IMG/VR virus record: IMGVR_UViG_3300048591_001067 | Coordinates: 1-34,014 of that record | Reading direction: 5' to 3' (one strand) | Length of the DNA stretch: 34,014 bases | From: a virus | Part shown: piece by piece, positions 24,288 through 28,109 of the stretch | Layout of the letters: the number at the start of each line of letters is the position of its first letter | Position numbering within the stretch: position 1 is the stretch's first letter | Position numbers and translations under genes: made by a program | The notes under the pieces: generated by a model | Seen by the model: only the letters and a program-made list of their open reading frames with translations | What the model was told of the DNA's origin: nothing | The model's database searches: none

Positions 24288-24341
24288 GGCTGCCTGTATA
24301 TACTTTCGCAAATAAGCCTCAGAAGTATCTGGGGCTTTTTT
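24249..24341 (+). promoter_or_regulatory. Four-segment transcription attenuator of tRNA cluster 1
   Basis: Segment 1 (GCAGCCTC, 24249-24256) is complementary to segment 2 (GAGGCTGC, 24286-24293). Segment 2 (TCTGAGGCT, 24283-24291) is also perfectly complementary to segment 3 (AGCCTCAGA, 24315-24323). Segment 3 pairs with segment 4 (TCTGGGGCT, 24328-24336) to make a terminator. This is the 1:2, 2:3, 3:4 logic of trp-type attenuators, with segments 1 and 2 in or at the end of the leader ORF. Confidence 0.85.
24314..24341 (+). terminator. Attenuator terminator hairpin (3:4), cluster 1
   Basis: AAGCCTCAGA pairs with TCTGGGGCTT (ten pairs, one U-G) around AGTA and is followed by T. It lies between the leader peptide and tRNA-Thr. 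Confidence 0.9.
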
Positions 24342-24367
24342 ATTGTTCATTGAAAATTTTAATTTAT

Positions 24368-24439
24368 GGCCGAATAGTTAAAGTGGAATAATGCTAGTTT
24401 TGTAAACTTGAGTTAAAGGTTCGATTCCTTTTTTGGCCT
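24368..24439 (+). tRNA. tRNA-Thr (TGT)
   Basis: Acceptor GGCCGAA pairs with TTTGGCC, the anticodon loop is TTTGTAA (anticodon TGT, reads ACA) and the T-loop is TTCGATT. CCA is not encoded. It is the first tRNA of cluster 1. Confidence 0.9.
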
Positions 24440-24460
24440 CAAAGTTGTTCTAAATAATAT

Positions 24461-24534
24461 GGGCCATTGGTGAAGCTGGCTATCACACCACTCTTGCAAA
24501 GTGGAGTCCTCGGTTCGAAGCCGAAATGTGTCCA
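24461..24534 (+). tRNA. tRNA-Ala (TGC) with a bulged acceptor stem
   Basis: The anticodon loop is CTTGCAA in a perfect CCACT/AGTGG stem, and the T-loop is TTCGAAG. The acceptor GGGCCAT pairs with ATG and GTCC only if the T at 24529 is bulged out. In that alignment the alanine identity pair G3-U70 and A73 are kept. An insertion or sequencing error are the alternatives. Confidence 0.8.
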
Positions 24535-24586
24535 CAAAAAGTAGTTACAAGTCAACACTTAATGACACAAGTGAAAATGTAACTGC

Positions 24587-24703
24587 TGCACTTAAAAACA
24601 GGGTAGGAGCAGCAGACCCGAAGATATATGGAGCAGTTAAAAGCTGCAAACACCTCTGCACGGTGTGATGTTTGAAAAAGCCATTTATCCGTTTTTAAGT
24701 GCA
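24587..24703 (+). ncRNA. Structured RNA segment between tRNA-Ala and tRNA-Val
   Basis: TGCACTTAAAAAC (24587-24599) and GTTTTTAAGTGCA (24691-24703) form a perfect 13-bp stem enclosing about 90 nt with further hairpins (GGGT/ACCC, GCAG/CTGC, and AAACA-CACC/GGTG-TGTTT). It has no T-loop or anticodon arm and no ORF. It would be excised with the tRNAs as a stable RNA. No known family is recognised. Confidence 0.6.
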
Positions 24704-24711
24704 AAATATAT

Positions 24712-24784
24712 ACGAGGTTCGTCTAGCGGCTAAGGCTTTTGGATTACAACCAAATAATCACAGGTTCGAGTCCTGTACCTCGTA
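24712..24784 (+). tRNA. tRNA-Val (TAC)
   Basis: Acceptor ACGAGGT/ACCTCGT is perfect, the anticodon loop is ATTACAA in a TTTGG/CCAAA stem (anticodon TAC) and the T-arm is ACAGG-TTCGAGT-CCTGT. Confidence 0.93.
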
Positions 24785-24861
24785 CAAAAGGATTGTGAGA
24801 CTCCGTTATGAGGCGGCATTTAAGGGTTGGCAGCTAAAACTCACTTAAACTAACCCTATCT
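24785..24861 (+). other. Spacer with interleaved complementary segments
   Basis: GTGAG (24795-24799) can pair with CTCAC (24840-24844), and AGGGTT (24823-24828) with AACCCT (24852-24857). The pairs interleave, which would make a pseudoknot. TTTAAG/CTTAAA is a competing pair. The segment lies between tRNA-Val and tRNA-Ser, with no tRNA features and no ORF. Confidence 0.4.
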
Positions 24862-24948
24862 GGAAAGACAAGCCAATAGCCGGTGGCCGCGCACTTGAAA
24901 TGCGTTAGGAGTTAATGACTCGTGGGGGTTGGATTCCCTCTCTTTCCG
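24862..24948 (+). tRNA. tRNA-Ser (TGA)
   Basis: Acceptor GGAAAGA/TCTTTCC, anticodon loop CTTGAAA (TGA, reads TCA) and a long variable arm as expected for Ser. The T-loop is TTGGATT, with G instead of the near-invariant C56, which should weaken the D-loop/T-loop contact. Confidence 0.9.
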
Positions 24949-24956
24949 CATAATAA

Positions 24957-25028
24957 GGGATAATGCCCAGGGCAGGTGAGACGGTCTGTAAAACCGAACT
25001 TCATGGACTTCGAGTGTCCTCTATCCCA
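24957..25028 (+). tRNA. tRNA-Tyr (GTA)
   Basis: Acceptor GGGATAA pairs with CTATCCC with a mismatch at the last pair; the anticodon loop is CTGTAAA (GTA) and the T-loop TTCGAGT. The variable region is short, unlike the long arm of typical bacterial tRNA-Tyr. Confidence 0.88.
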
Positions 25029-25042
25029 CTAATACGAATACT

Positions 25043-25189
25043 ATGAAAGTAAAAGTATGTACATGTAAACAGTGCAAAGGCTCTAAGGCTAACAAGAGTT
25101 CTAGCTTTAGAAAATTTTGGAAAAGATTAACGAACAAGAAAAGAAGAAAAGGTAATAACGATAAAATATTCAATTTATATTATGCTTGA
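25043..25189 (+). CDS. Small basic Cys-containing protein inside the tRNA array (48 aa)
   Basis: This 48-residue frame lies between tRNA-Tyr and tRNA-Lys. It begins MKVKVCTCKQCKGSK, with a C-x-C-x2-C cluster, continues with a strongly basic stretch (FRKFWKRLTNKKRRK, about residues 22-36) and ends in an aromatic tail (IFNLYYA). The composition points to a small zinc-binding or RNA/ribosome-binding protein. It has no own promoter in view and would be co-transcribed with cluster 1, thus under the same attenuator. Function is unknown; a role at the ribosome or on tRNA is only a guess from context. Confidence 0.65.
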   Translation: MKVKVCTCKQCKGSKANKSSSFRKFWKRLTNKKRRKGNNDKIFNLYYA

Positions 25190-25205
25190 AGTAGACAAGA
25201 TAACC

Positions 25206-25278
25206 GCCTTCAAAACATTGTTGGCGGATGTACCAGACTTTTAATCTGGGAAGCTGAGTTCGACTCTCAGTGGAGGCA
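25206..25278 (+). tRNA. tRNA-Lys (TTT)
   Basis: Acceptor GCCTTCA/TGGAGGC, anticodon loop CTTTTAA in a CCAGA/TCTGG stem, T-arm GCTGAG-type with loop TTCGACT. All arms are regular. Confidence 0.92.
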
Positions 25279-25290
25279 CAAAAATATAAC

Positions 25291-25365
25291 GCTCGGTTAG
25301 AATAGTTGGTCAAATTCGTATGCCTTTCACGCATAAGATCATGGGTTCAAATCCCATACCGAGTA
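25291..25365 (+). tRNA. tRNA-Glu (TTC)
   Basis: Acceptor GCTCGGT/ACCGAGT, anticodon loop CTTTCAC in a TATGC/GCATA stem and T-arm ATGGG-TTCAAAT-CCCAT. Confidence 0.92.
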
Positions 25366-25370
25366 CAAAA

Positions 25371-25454
25371 GGAAGATAAAATAGTTGGGTGACTATACCT
25401 GTTTGCTAAACAGTGGGTTCTTAAAAGAATGGGTTTCGAATACTCTGTCTTCCG
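25371..25454 (+). tRNA. tRNA-Ser (GCT)
   Basis: Acceptor GGAAGAT/GTCTTCC, anticodon loop TTGCTAA (GCT, reads AGC/AGT), a long variable arm and T-loop TTCGAAT. It is the last tRNA of cluster 1; its 3' end abuts the stop codon of the convergent HAD gene, and a CTTTTTATT run follows. Confidence 0.9.
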
Positions 25455-25838
25455 CTACTTTTTATTAAACAGGCCTTCTTTTTGAAGAAGGAATTCTATA
25501 TGATTCCAATCTACATAAGGTCTCTCAGAAACTTCTTTATTAAAAATTAAAGGTACACCAAGTGCCGCATCATCTATATATAGATTTGCATATGGTTTTG
25601 GGCTAGAAGTCCAAGTGTGCTGTGTAGGATTTTGATTAATTCCGAACAACGGGATCTCTAATTCCTTAAACCAGTTTACAGCATCATCTAAACCTTCCCC
25701 AGAACGCATTGTATGTAAAATTAATTGATGACCAGATTCAACAAGTCTCCGAAGCACCCAAGGCGCTCCTATTGGGGTTCCTATTTGCGGGAATTCATGA
25801 CTTACACAAGTTCCATCAAAATCTACAGCTATTATCAT
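25455..25838 (-). CDS. HAD-superfamily phosphatase-like protein
   Basis: The 127-residue product starts MIIAVDFDGTCVSHEFPQIG, the HAD nucleophile motif D-x-D-G-T (D6, D8). HTMRSGEGLDDAVNWF (about 42-57) carries the second-motif Thr and following Arg/Ser, and LYIDDAALGVP (about 91-101) is the acidic last motif. It has no room for a cap domain. Small cap-less HAD proteins of this type are common in Bacteroidota genomes and phages. It is encoded against the tRNA genes, between clusters 1 and 2, with its own TAAATTTG box 16 bp upstream. A 3'-phosphatase role in RNA repair (as in T4 Pnkp) is possible but unproven. Confidence 0.85.
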   Translation of the reverse strand: MIIAVDFDGTCVSHEFPQIGTPIGAPWVLRRLVESGHQLILHTMRSGEGLDDAVNWFKELEIPLFGINQNPTQHTWTSSPKPYANLYIDDAALGVPLIFNKEVSERPYVDWNHIEFLLQKEGLFNKK

Positions 25839-25854
25839 ATCTTATAATTTTCTG

Positions 25855-25862
25855 CAAATTTA
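25855..25862 (-). promoter_or_regulatory. Bacteroidota -7 element (TAAATTTG), leftward
   Basis: It is read toward the HAD gene, 16 bp before its ATG, and is back to back with the cluster 2 promoter. Confidence 0.55.
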
Positions 25863-25872
25863 AAATTTTTTA

Positions 25873-25902
25873 TTGAAAACTTGAAAATAATTTCGATATT
25901 TG
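25873..25902 (+). promoter_or_regulatory. Promoter of tRNA cluster 2 (TTG-N19-GATATTTG)
   Basis: TTG at 25873-25875 and GATATTTG at 25895-25902 keep the 19-bp spacing seen elsewhere; only the first base of the -7 box departs from consensus. tRNA-Met begins 4 nt after the box. Confidence 0.75.
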
Positions 25903-25905
25903 CGC

Positions 25906-25979
25906 AGCGAAATGGAGAAGCGGTCTATCTCATTACCCTCATAAGGTAAACATCGGGGGTTCGAATCCCTCTTTCGCTA
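25906..25979 (+). tRNA. tRNA-Met (CAT)
   Basis: Acceptor AGCGAAA/TTTCGCT, anticodon loop CTCATAA in a TTACC/GGTAA stem, T-loop TTCGAAT. The A1-U72 pair and the lack of three G-C pairs in the anticodon stem argue against an initiator. It precedes leader 2 and so escapes the attenuator. Confidence 0.85.
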
Positions 25980-25993
25980 CAAAAATATAAAAA

Positions 25994-26062
25994 ATGAAAA
26001 AAGGATTACAACATGATTTTCGCTTTGATGGCCAGCTGCCGTTAAGTTCAATCATGGGGTAA
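25994..26062 (+). CDS. Leader peptide of tRNA cluster 2 (22 aa)
   Basis: This tiny frame begins 14 nt after tRNA-Met, with an A-rich initiation region. Residues 4-17 read GLQHDFRFDGQLPL: all 14 are amino acids of cluster 2 tRNAs (Gly, Leu, Gln, His, Asp, Phe, Arg, Pro), and an internal Met near the end matches tRNA-Met. Several codons are the direct cognates (GGA, TTA, CAA, CAT, GAT, TTT, CGC). The stop codon immediately follows the GGGG that forms the antiterminator. Over the whole peptide 16 of 21 residues after Met match. Confidence 0.85.
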   Translation: MKKGLQHDFRFDGQLPLSSIMG

Positions 26063-26117
26063 TGTGACTAGTTCATTTTGTTAAGCACAAAGCCCCTGCG
26101 AAAGTTGGGGCTTTTTT
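26053..26117 (+). promoter_or_regulatory. Transcription attenuator of tRNA cluster 2
   Basis: The end of the leader ORF plus its stop (26053-26066) can pair with 26086-26098: CA/TG, GGGG/CCCC, U-G, an AA/AA internal loop and TGTG/CACA. This competes with the terminator helix AAGCCCC/GGGGCTT (26090-26096 with 26107-26113). A ribosome reaching the stop would cover the left partner and allow termination. Confidence 0.75.
26090..26117 (+). terminator. Attenuator terminator hairpin, cluster 2
   Basis: AAGCCCC and GGGGCTT form a 7-bp stem followed by seven T, four bases before tRNA-Pro. Confidence 0.88.
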
Positions 26118-26121
26118 TATT

Positions 26122-26196
26122 AGGGTAATGGGCTAATTGGGAAGCCACTATCTTTGGGCGATAGGCATCATGTGAGTTCGAGTCTCGCTTACCCTA
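26122..26196 (+). tRNA. tRNA-Pro (TGG)
   Basis: Acceptor AGGGTAA/TTACCCT, anticodon loop TTTGGGC in a CTATC/GATAG stem, T-arm GTGAG-TTCGAGT-CTCGC. Confidence 0.92.
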
Positions 26197-26205
26197 CAAG
26201 TATTT

Positions 26206-26278
26206 TGCCCTGTGGTGTAATTGGCAACACGTCTGGTTTTGGTCCAGAAGAGTAAAGGTTCGAGACCTTTCGGGGTAA
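26206..26278 (+). tRNA. tRNA-Gln (TTG)
   Basis: Acceptor TGCCCTG/CGGGGTA with the U1-A72 pair common in tRNA-Gln, anticodon loop TTTTGGT in a TCTGG/CCAGA stem, T-arm AAAGG-TTCGAGA-CCTTT. Confidence 0.92.
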
Positions 26279-26298
26279 CAGAGTTCTTTGAAATTAAT

Positions 26299-26382
26299 GC
26301 CGATGTGGTGGAATAGGGATACACGCTACACTTAGGATGTAGTTTCAGAAATGGAATGCAGGTTCGATGCCTGTCATCGGCA
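26299..26382 (+). tRNA. tRNA-Leu (TAG)
   Basis: Acceptor GCCGATG/CATCGGC, anticodon loop CTTAGGA in a CTACA/TGTAG stem, a long variable arm and T-arm GCAGG-TTCGATG-CCTGT. Confidence 0.92.
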
Positions 26383-26416
26383 CTGTATTTACTTATTATA
26401 ATTTCGATTCTTTTTG

Positions 26417-26424
26417 TATATTTG
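26417..26424 (+). promoter_or_regulatory. Bacteroidota -7 element 4 nt before the HNH start
   Basis: TATATTTG is followed by CTTT and the ATG at 26429. This gives a probably leaderless HNH mRNA and a possible attenuator-independent entry to the distal cluster 2 tRNAs. Confidence 0.65.
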
Positions 26425-26428
26425 CTTT

Positions 26429-27013
26429 ATGAAAGTAAATTGTAACAATTGCAGGAAGGAGTTTGATAAACAGCCATCACAAGTAGAGAAAAGCAGTCAA
26501 CATTATTGCTCTAGAAGTTGTGCTGCTACTTTTAACAACAAAAAATTTCCTAAAAGGAAGAAAGAACCCAGAGTTTACAAATTTAAAAGTAAAATTGTAG
26601 GTAGAGTAGAAATTGAGTGCGCTAACTGCGGTAAAAAGTTAAGTAGACAGTTAGCTCAAGCGTCTAAGAGCACAAATTATTGTGACAGAAACTGTCAACA
26701 TGAACACTGGGATAGGAAGAAAATATATGCGTGGTTGCATGAAGGATTAATTGAGTACAGAACAAAGAATTACGGAATGCCGATGTATATTAAACGATAT
26801 GTACATGCAAGAGATAAAAATTGTGTAGAATGTGGCCAAACAAACGAATGGAATGGTAAGCCATTGTCTTTACACGTTGATCACATAGATGGCAGAGCTA
26901 GTAATAATCGTCCTGAAAATTTGAGATTATTATGCCCGCACTGCCACTCGCAGACAGAAAATTTTGGAAGTAAAAATAAAAATTCAGACAGAGATTATAA
27001 GATATGGAAGTAG
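26429..27013 (+). CDS. HNH endonuclease inside the tRNA array
   Basis: The 194-residue product has two N-terminal zinc ribbons (CNNCRKEF with HYCSRSCAATFNN, residues 4-34; CANCGKKL with NYCDRNCQHEH, about 72-97) and a C-terminal HNH core: CVECGQ, LHVDHIDGRASNN, RPENLRLLCPHCHSQT (about 135-184). The ATG at 26429 is chosen because a longer frame from a TTG at 26414 would include the promoter. It sits between tRNA-Leu(TAG) and tRNA-Leu(TAA), the typical setting of a free-standing homing endonuclease, and is a paralogue of the gene at 28271. Confidence 0.88.
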   Translation: MKVNCNNCRKEFDKQPSQVEKSSQHYCSRSCAATFNNKKFPKRKKEPRVYKFKSKIVGRVEIECANCGKKLSRQLAQASKSTNYCDRNCQHEHWDRKKIYAWLHEGLIEYRTKNYGMPMYIKRYVHARDKNCVECGQTNEWNGKPLSLHVDHIDGRASNNRPENLRLLCPHCHSQTENFGSKNKNSDRDYKIWK

Positions 27014-27035
27014 AAGGCAATTTATGCCGGGTCAA

Positions 27036-27109
27036 GCCCCGGTAGTCCAAAGGAAGAGACAACAAACTTAAAATTTGTACAGGTATCAGTTCGAATCTGA
27101 TCTGGGGTA
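27036..27109 (+). tRNA. tRNA-Leu (TAA), short variable region
   Basis: Acceptor GCCCCGG pairs with CTGGGGT with G-U pairs, anticodon loop CTTAAAA in an ACAAA/TTTGT stem (TAA, reads TTA), T-arm ATCAG-TTCGAAT-CTGAT. The variable region is short for a leucine tRNA. Confidence 0.87.
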
Positions 27110-27125
27110 CTAATTAAATATATAA

Positions 27126-27198
27126 GGGATTATAGCTCAGTTGGTAGAGCGCAGCCCTGAAGAGGCTGGCGTCACTGGTTCAAATCCAGTTAATCCCA
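27126..27198 (+). tRNA. tRNA-Phe (GAA)
   Basis: Acceptor GGGATTA/TAATCCC, D-arm AGCTCAGTTGGTAGAGC, anticodon loop CTGAAGA in a CAGCC/GGCTG stem, T-arm ACTGG-TTCAAAT-CCAGT. Confidence 0.95.
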
Positions 27199-27207
27199 CA
27201 ATAAACT

Positions 27208-27279
27208 GGTTTGCGTAGTGTAATGGTTAGCACGTTACCCTGTCACGGTAATAGAGGGGTTCAAGTCCCACGCAGACCG
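27208..27279 (+). tRNA. tRNA-Asp (GTC)
   Basis: Acceptor GGTTTGC/GCAGACC with discriminator G, anticodon loop CTGTCAC in a TTACC/GGTAA stem, T-loop TTCAAGT. Two T-stem pairs are mismatched. Confidence 0.9.
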
Positions 27280-27290
27280 CAGTTTTATAT

Positions 27291-27363
27291 GGTGTTATTC
27301 GTCCAATGGTTAGGACGCAGTTTTGTGGTAGCTGAGATGACAGTTCGATTCTGTTATAACACC
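27291..27363 (+). tRNA. tRNA-His (GTG)
   Basis: GTGTTAT/ATAACAC acceptor preceded by the extra G-1 opposite C73, the histidine identity element. The anticodon loop is TTGTGGT in a CAGTT/AGCTG stem and the T-loop TTCGATT. Confidence 0.92.
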
Positions 27364-27367
27364 CAAA

Positions 27368-27441
27368 GAGTAAATTAACCTGTCATGAATTCAGTAGTCC
27401 TCCCCAAAAGTACATGATTAATGGAGGCGGTTAATTTACTC
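27368..27441 (+). ncRNA. Structured RNA segment between tRNA-His and tRNA-Gly
   Basis: GAGTAAATTAACC (27368-27380) and GGTTAATTTACTC (27429-27441) form a perfect 13-bp stem around 48 nt containing a further CCTCC/GGAGG pairing. No ORF or tRNA features are seen. The overall plan resembles the segment at 24587-24703, although the sequences differ. Confidence 0.6.
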
Positions 27442-27448
27442 CTTATTT

Positions 27449-27522
27449 GCAGGTAACGCATAAAGGGTGGTGCGCCAGTCTTCCAAACTGGAAAAGAGCC
27501 GGTTCGATCCCGGCTACCTGCT
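27449..27522 (+). tRNA. tRNA-Gly (TCC)
   Basis: Acceptor GCAGGTA/TACCTGC, anticodon loop CTTCCAA in a CCAGT/ACTGG stem, T-arm GCCGG-TTCGATC-CCGGC. Confidence 0.93.
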
Positions 27523-27529
27523 CAATTAA

Positions 27530-27609
27530 GGGGATGTAGCCGCCCTGCACTACGGATGCAGTAAGCGTAATTGGAGCTGTAAATGTTGGTTCGAATCCAA
27601 TCTTCCTCT
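27530..27609 (+). tRNA. tRNA-Arg (ACG) with abnormal D-arm position
   Basis: Acceptor GGGGATG pairs with CTTCCTC with one mismatch, the T-arm is GTTGG-TTCGAAT-CCAAT, and CTGCA-CTACGGA-TGCAG is a perfect anticodon arm for ACG. Only 8 nt separate the acceptor from the anticodon arm, so there is no room for a D-arm, while the 23-nt variable region contains AGC-GTAATTGGA-GCT, which looks like a D-arm. Confidence 0.65.
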
Positions 27610-27623
27610 CAATTTTTTTTATG

Positions 27624-27644
27624 ATACTTTCAAAAGTATTTTTT
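27624..27644 (+). terminator. Palindrome plus T-run before the cluster 3 promoter
   Basis: ATACTTT-CA-AAAGTAT is a perfect inverted repeat followed by five T. It may terminate cluster 2, or act as an operator, since it lies directly before the TATATTTG box of cluster 3. Confidence 0.5.
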
Positions 27645-27651
27645 ATATTTG
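27644..27651 (+). promoter_or_regulatory. Promoter of tRNA cluster 3 (TATATTTG)
   Basis: TATATTTG is followed by CGCC and the ATG of leader peptide 3, the same 4-nt spacing as cluster 1. The -33 part is weak. Confidence 0.8.
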
Positions 27652-27655
27652 CGCC

Positions 27656-27736
27656 ATGCAATCAAGGAGAAACAACAACATTAGAATTAATTCAATTTGT
27701 ATAAATTGGAGAAATAAGCTATTGGGGTTGTCTTGA
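27656..27736 (+). CDS. Leader peptide of tRNA cluster 3 (26 aa)
   Basis: This tiny frame starts 4 nt after a consensus -7 box. Residues 4-20 read RRNNNIRINSICINWRN: six Asn, four Ile, four Arg and one Trp, 15 of 17 matching the five cluster 3 tRNAs (Asn, Trp, CAU, Ile, Arg-UCU). Arginine is encoded only by AGA/AGG, as read by the UCU anticodon, never by CGN, and one Ile codon is ATA, as read by a lysidine-type CAU tRNA. The remaining Ser and Cys have no tRNA in this cluster. The stop codon lies just after the antiterminator segment. Confidence 0.85.
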   Translation: MQSRRNNNIRINSICINWRNKLLGLS

Positions 27737-27789
27737 GTGCAAAAAGTATTTATACTTAATCAACCCCTCCAGAAATGAAGGGGTTTTTT
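27724..27789 (+). promoter_or_regulatory. Transcription attenuator of tRNA cluster 3
   Basis: GGGGTTG (27724-27730, inside the last leader codons) is complementary to CAACCCC (27761-27767). The same CAACCCCT also forms the left arm of the terminator with AGGGGTT (27779-27785). A small AAGTA-TTTA-TACTT hairpin lies between them. The two helices exclude each other. Confidence 0.82.
27762..27789 (+). terminator. Attenuator terminator hairpin, cluster 3
   Basis: AACCCCT and AGGGGTT form a 7-bp stem followed by six T, seven bases before tRNA-Asn. Confidence 0.9.
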
Positions 27790-27795
27790 ATTTTT

Positions 27796-27867
27796 GGTTC
27801 TATCGTATAAGGGTTATTACGTGTGGCTGTTAACCACTTTATCTAGGTTCGATTCCTAGTGGAACCG
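27796..27867 (+). tRNA. tRNA-Asn (GTT)
   Basis: Acceptor GGTTCTA/TGGAACC with discriminator G, anticodon loop CTGTTAA, T-arm CTAGG-TTCGATT-CCTAG. Confidence 0.93.
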
Positions 27868-27873
27868 CAAAAT

Positions 27874-27945
27874 ACGTCTGTCGTACAACGGCTAGTACTC
27901 TGGTCTCCAAAATCAGCTACGAGGGTTCGAATCCTTCCAGACGTG
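27874..27945 (+). tRNA. tRNA-Trp (CCA)
   Basis: Acceptor ACGTCTG/CAGACGT with discriminator G, anticodon loop CTCCAAA in a CTGGT/ATCAG stem, T-loop TTCGAAT. Confidence 0.92.
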
Positions 27946-27950
27946 CAATT

Positions 27951-28023
27951 TGGCCTTTATCTTAATTGGTAGAGAATCATGCTCATAACATGGGATGTGT
28001 CGGTTCAACTCCGACAAGGCCAA
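27951..28023 (+). tRNA. tRNA with CAT anticodon, probably Ile2 (reads AUA)
   Basis: Acceptor TGGCCTT/AAGGCCA, anticodon loop CTCATAA, T-arm GTCGG-TTCAACT-CCGAC. It is a second CAT tRNA after the one at 25906. Its place next to tRNA-Ile(GAT), and a leader with an ATA codon but no internal Met, favour a lysidine-modified tRNA-Ile over tRNA-Met. Confidence 0.75.
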
Positions 28024-28029
28024 CTATAC

Positions 28030-28102
28030 TGGGCTGTAGCTTAATCGGGAAAGCATGTCGCTGATATCGACAAGAGAGTGGGATCGTAACCCGCCAGTCC
28101 AA
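28030..28102 (+). tRNA. tRNA-Ile (GAT)
   Basis: Acceptor TGGGCTG/CAGTCCA, anticodon loop CTGATAT in a TGTCG/CGACA stem. The T-loop is ATCGTAA, with A in place of the near-invariant T54. Confidence 0.88.
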
Positions 28103-28109
28103 CTATTTT

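Noticed and set aside
24600-24640. AAGATATATGG inside the structured RNA resembles the S core element of group I introns
   Set aside because: No matching R element or P7 pairing was found, the segment is too short, and both flanking tRNAs are intact, so there is no exon to splice.
26414-26428. Longer HNH protein starting at a TTG at 26414
   Set aside because: The extension contains the TATATTTG promoter box; the protein from ATG 26429 aligns with the start of its paralogue at 28271.
27443-27661. Leftward ORF across tRNA-Gly and tRNA-Arg
   Set aside because: It runs antisense through two tRNA genes and has no other support; similar frames across other tRNAs were dismissed too.
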